Source: Pseudomonas sp. ISL-84
GTDB taxonomy: Bacteria > Bacillota > Bacilli > Bacillales > Cytobacillaceae
Length of the DNA stretch: 60,128 nt
NCBI GenBank assembly: GCA_018613035.1
Contig: JAGGRA010000034.1
Coordinates: 17,773-77,900 of the forward strand
Reading direction: 5' to 3'
The notes below the pieces were generated by a model. The model had not been told where the DNA came from. It ran no database searches and worked only from the letters and a program-made list of their open reading frames with translations. Positions 60,077-60,128 of the stretch are shown here, piece after piece (positions within the stretch are counted from its first letter, which is position 1; every line of letters starts with the position of its first letter). The position numbers were made by a program, and so were the translations under genes.

Positions 60077-60110
60077 AAAACCGGCCTTTTGCAAAAGGCC
60101 GGTTTTTTCG
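60077..60110 (+). terminator. Terminator after the YdaT-like gene
   Basis: AAAACCGGCCTTTTGC-AAAAGGCCGGTTTTTT, a stable stem. Confidence 0.9.
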
Positions 60111-60128
60111 TGTGCGCCCGGCATGGGT

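Overview
The window looks like chromosomal DNA of an aerobic, spore-forming member of the Bacillaceae, close to Cytobacillus or Mesobacillus (formerly Bacillus); I cannot name the species. The reasons are AT-rich coding DNA, strong GGAGG ribosome binding sites, hairpin-plus-T-run terminators after most transcription units, and two blocks that match B. subtilis gene neighbourhoods: a ypiP/ypjP/thyA-dfrA/ypkP/ilvA/ypmP/ypmQ/ypmR/ypmS/msrA-msrB/ypqE block (about 0.3-30.4 kb) and a yodT-yodS-yodR-yodQ-yodP/kamA/yokU/yozE/yodN/yozD/yodL/deoD/yodJ block (about 36-53 kb). No rRNA, tRNA, CRISPR array, prophage or plasmid function was found.

Layout. 1-300: two MITE-like repeats. 0.3-3.2 kb: a methyltransferase, an aminotransferase and YpjP. 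3.2-13.3 kb: a Ter (tellurite-type) stress island of ten plus-strand genes: TerD, TerC, a four-gene biosynthetic module (CitE-like aldolase, PRTase-TRSP, StiP/PRTase-pelota, HAD phosphatase), then YceG, TelA and a second TerD. Its two halves each start with an ECF-sigma-type promoter (TGAAAC-N16/17-CGTA) and are separated by a small membrane gene on the other strand. 13.5-25.9 kb: a secreted metalloprotease related to the lethal-factor/PPEP group, thyA-dfrA, an acyltransferase, ilvA, tatA/tatC, DegV, a sensor kinase, a nucleoside hydrolase, Sco, and GDSL lipoprotein YpmR. 26-35.7 kb: YpmS, a DUF4397 protein, an RsgA paralogue, msrA-msrB, PTS IIA-Glc, DUF502, an SGNH hydrolase, YjcZ, an FAD protein and an LD-carboxypeptidase.

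36-45.3 kb is a complete lysine-to-beta-lysine catabolic cluster: aminotransferase, both CoA-transferase subunits, M20 deacylase, beta-lysine acetyltransferase, a PAS-containing sigma-54 activator, lysine 2,3-aminomutase and YokU. The aminomutase has a consensus -24/-12 promoter. A GTGCC-N8-GGCAY inverted repeat occurs both before the activator and about 115 bp upstream of that promoter, so sigma-54/activator control is likely. 45-60 kb: sporulation-linked and housekeeping genes (YozE, YodN, YozD, Spo0M behind a SigW-type promoter, GDPD, YodL, DeoD, VanY-like YodJ, GNAT, CopZ-like, CtpB-like protease, an LCP lipoprotein, a methyltransferase, a CobW GTPase and a SigB-type YdaT-like protein).

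Repeats stand out. Three intact MITE-like elements (two of 243 bp, one of 283 bp) have terminal inverted repeats and exact 8-bp target duplications. Two minisatellites of 52-bp period with different consensus sequences, plus a decayed third, and a five-unit array of exact 21-bp period lie in the lysine/yod region. Small genes not obvious from long-ORF searches (1133, 27455, 32321, 47242, 50883, 51048, 59911) are included.
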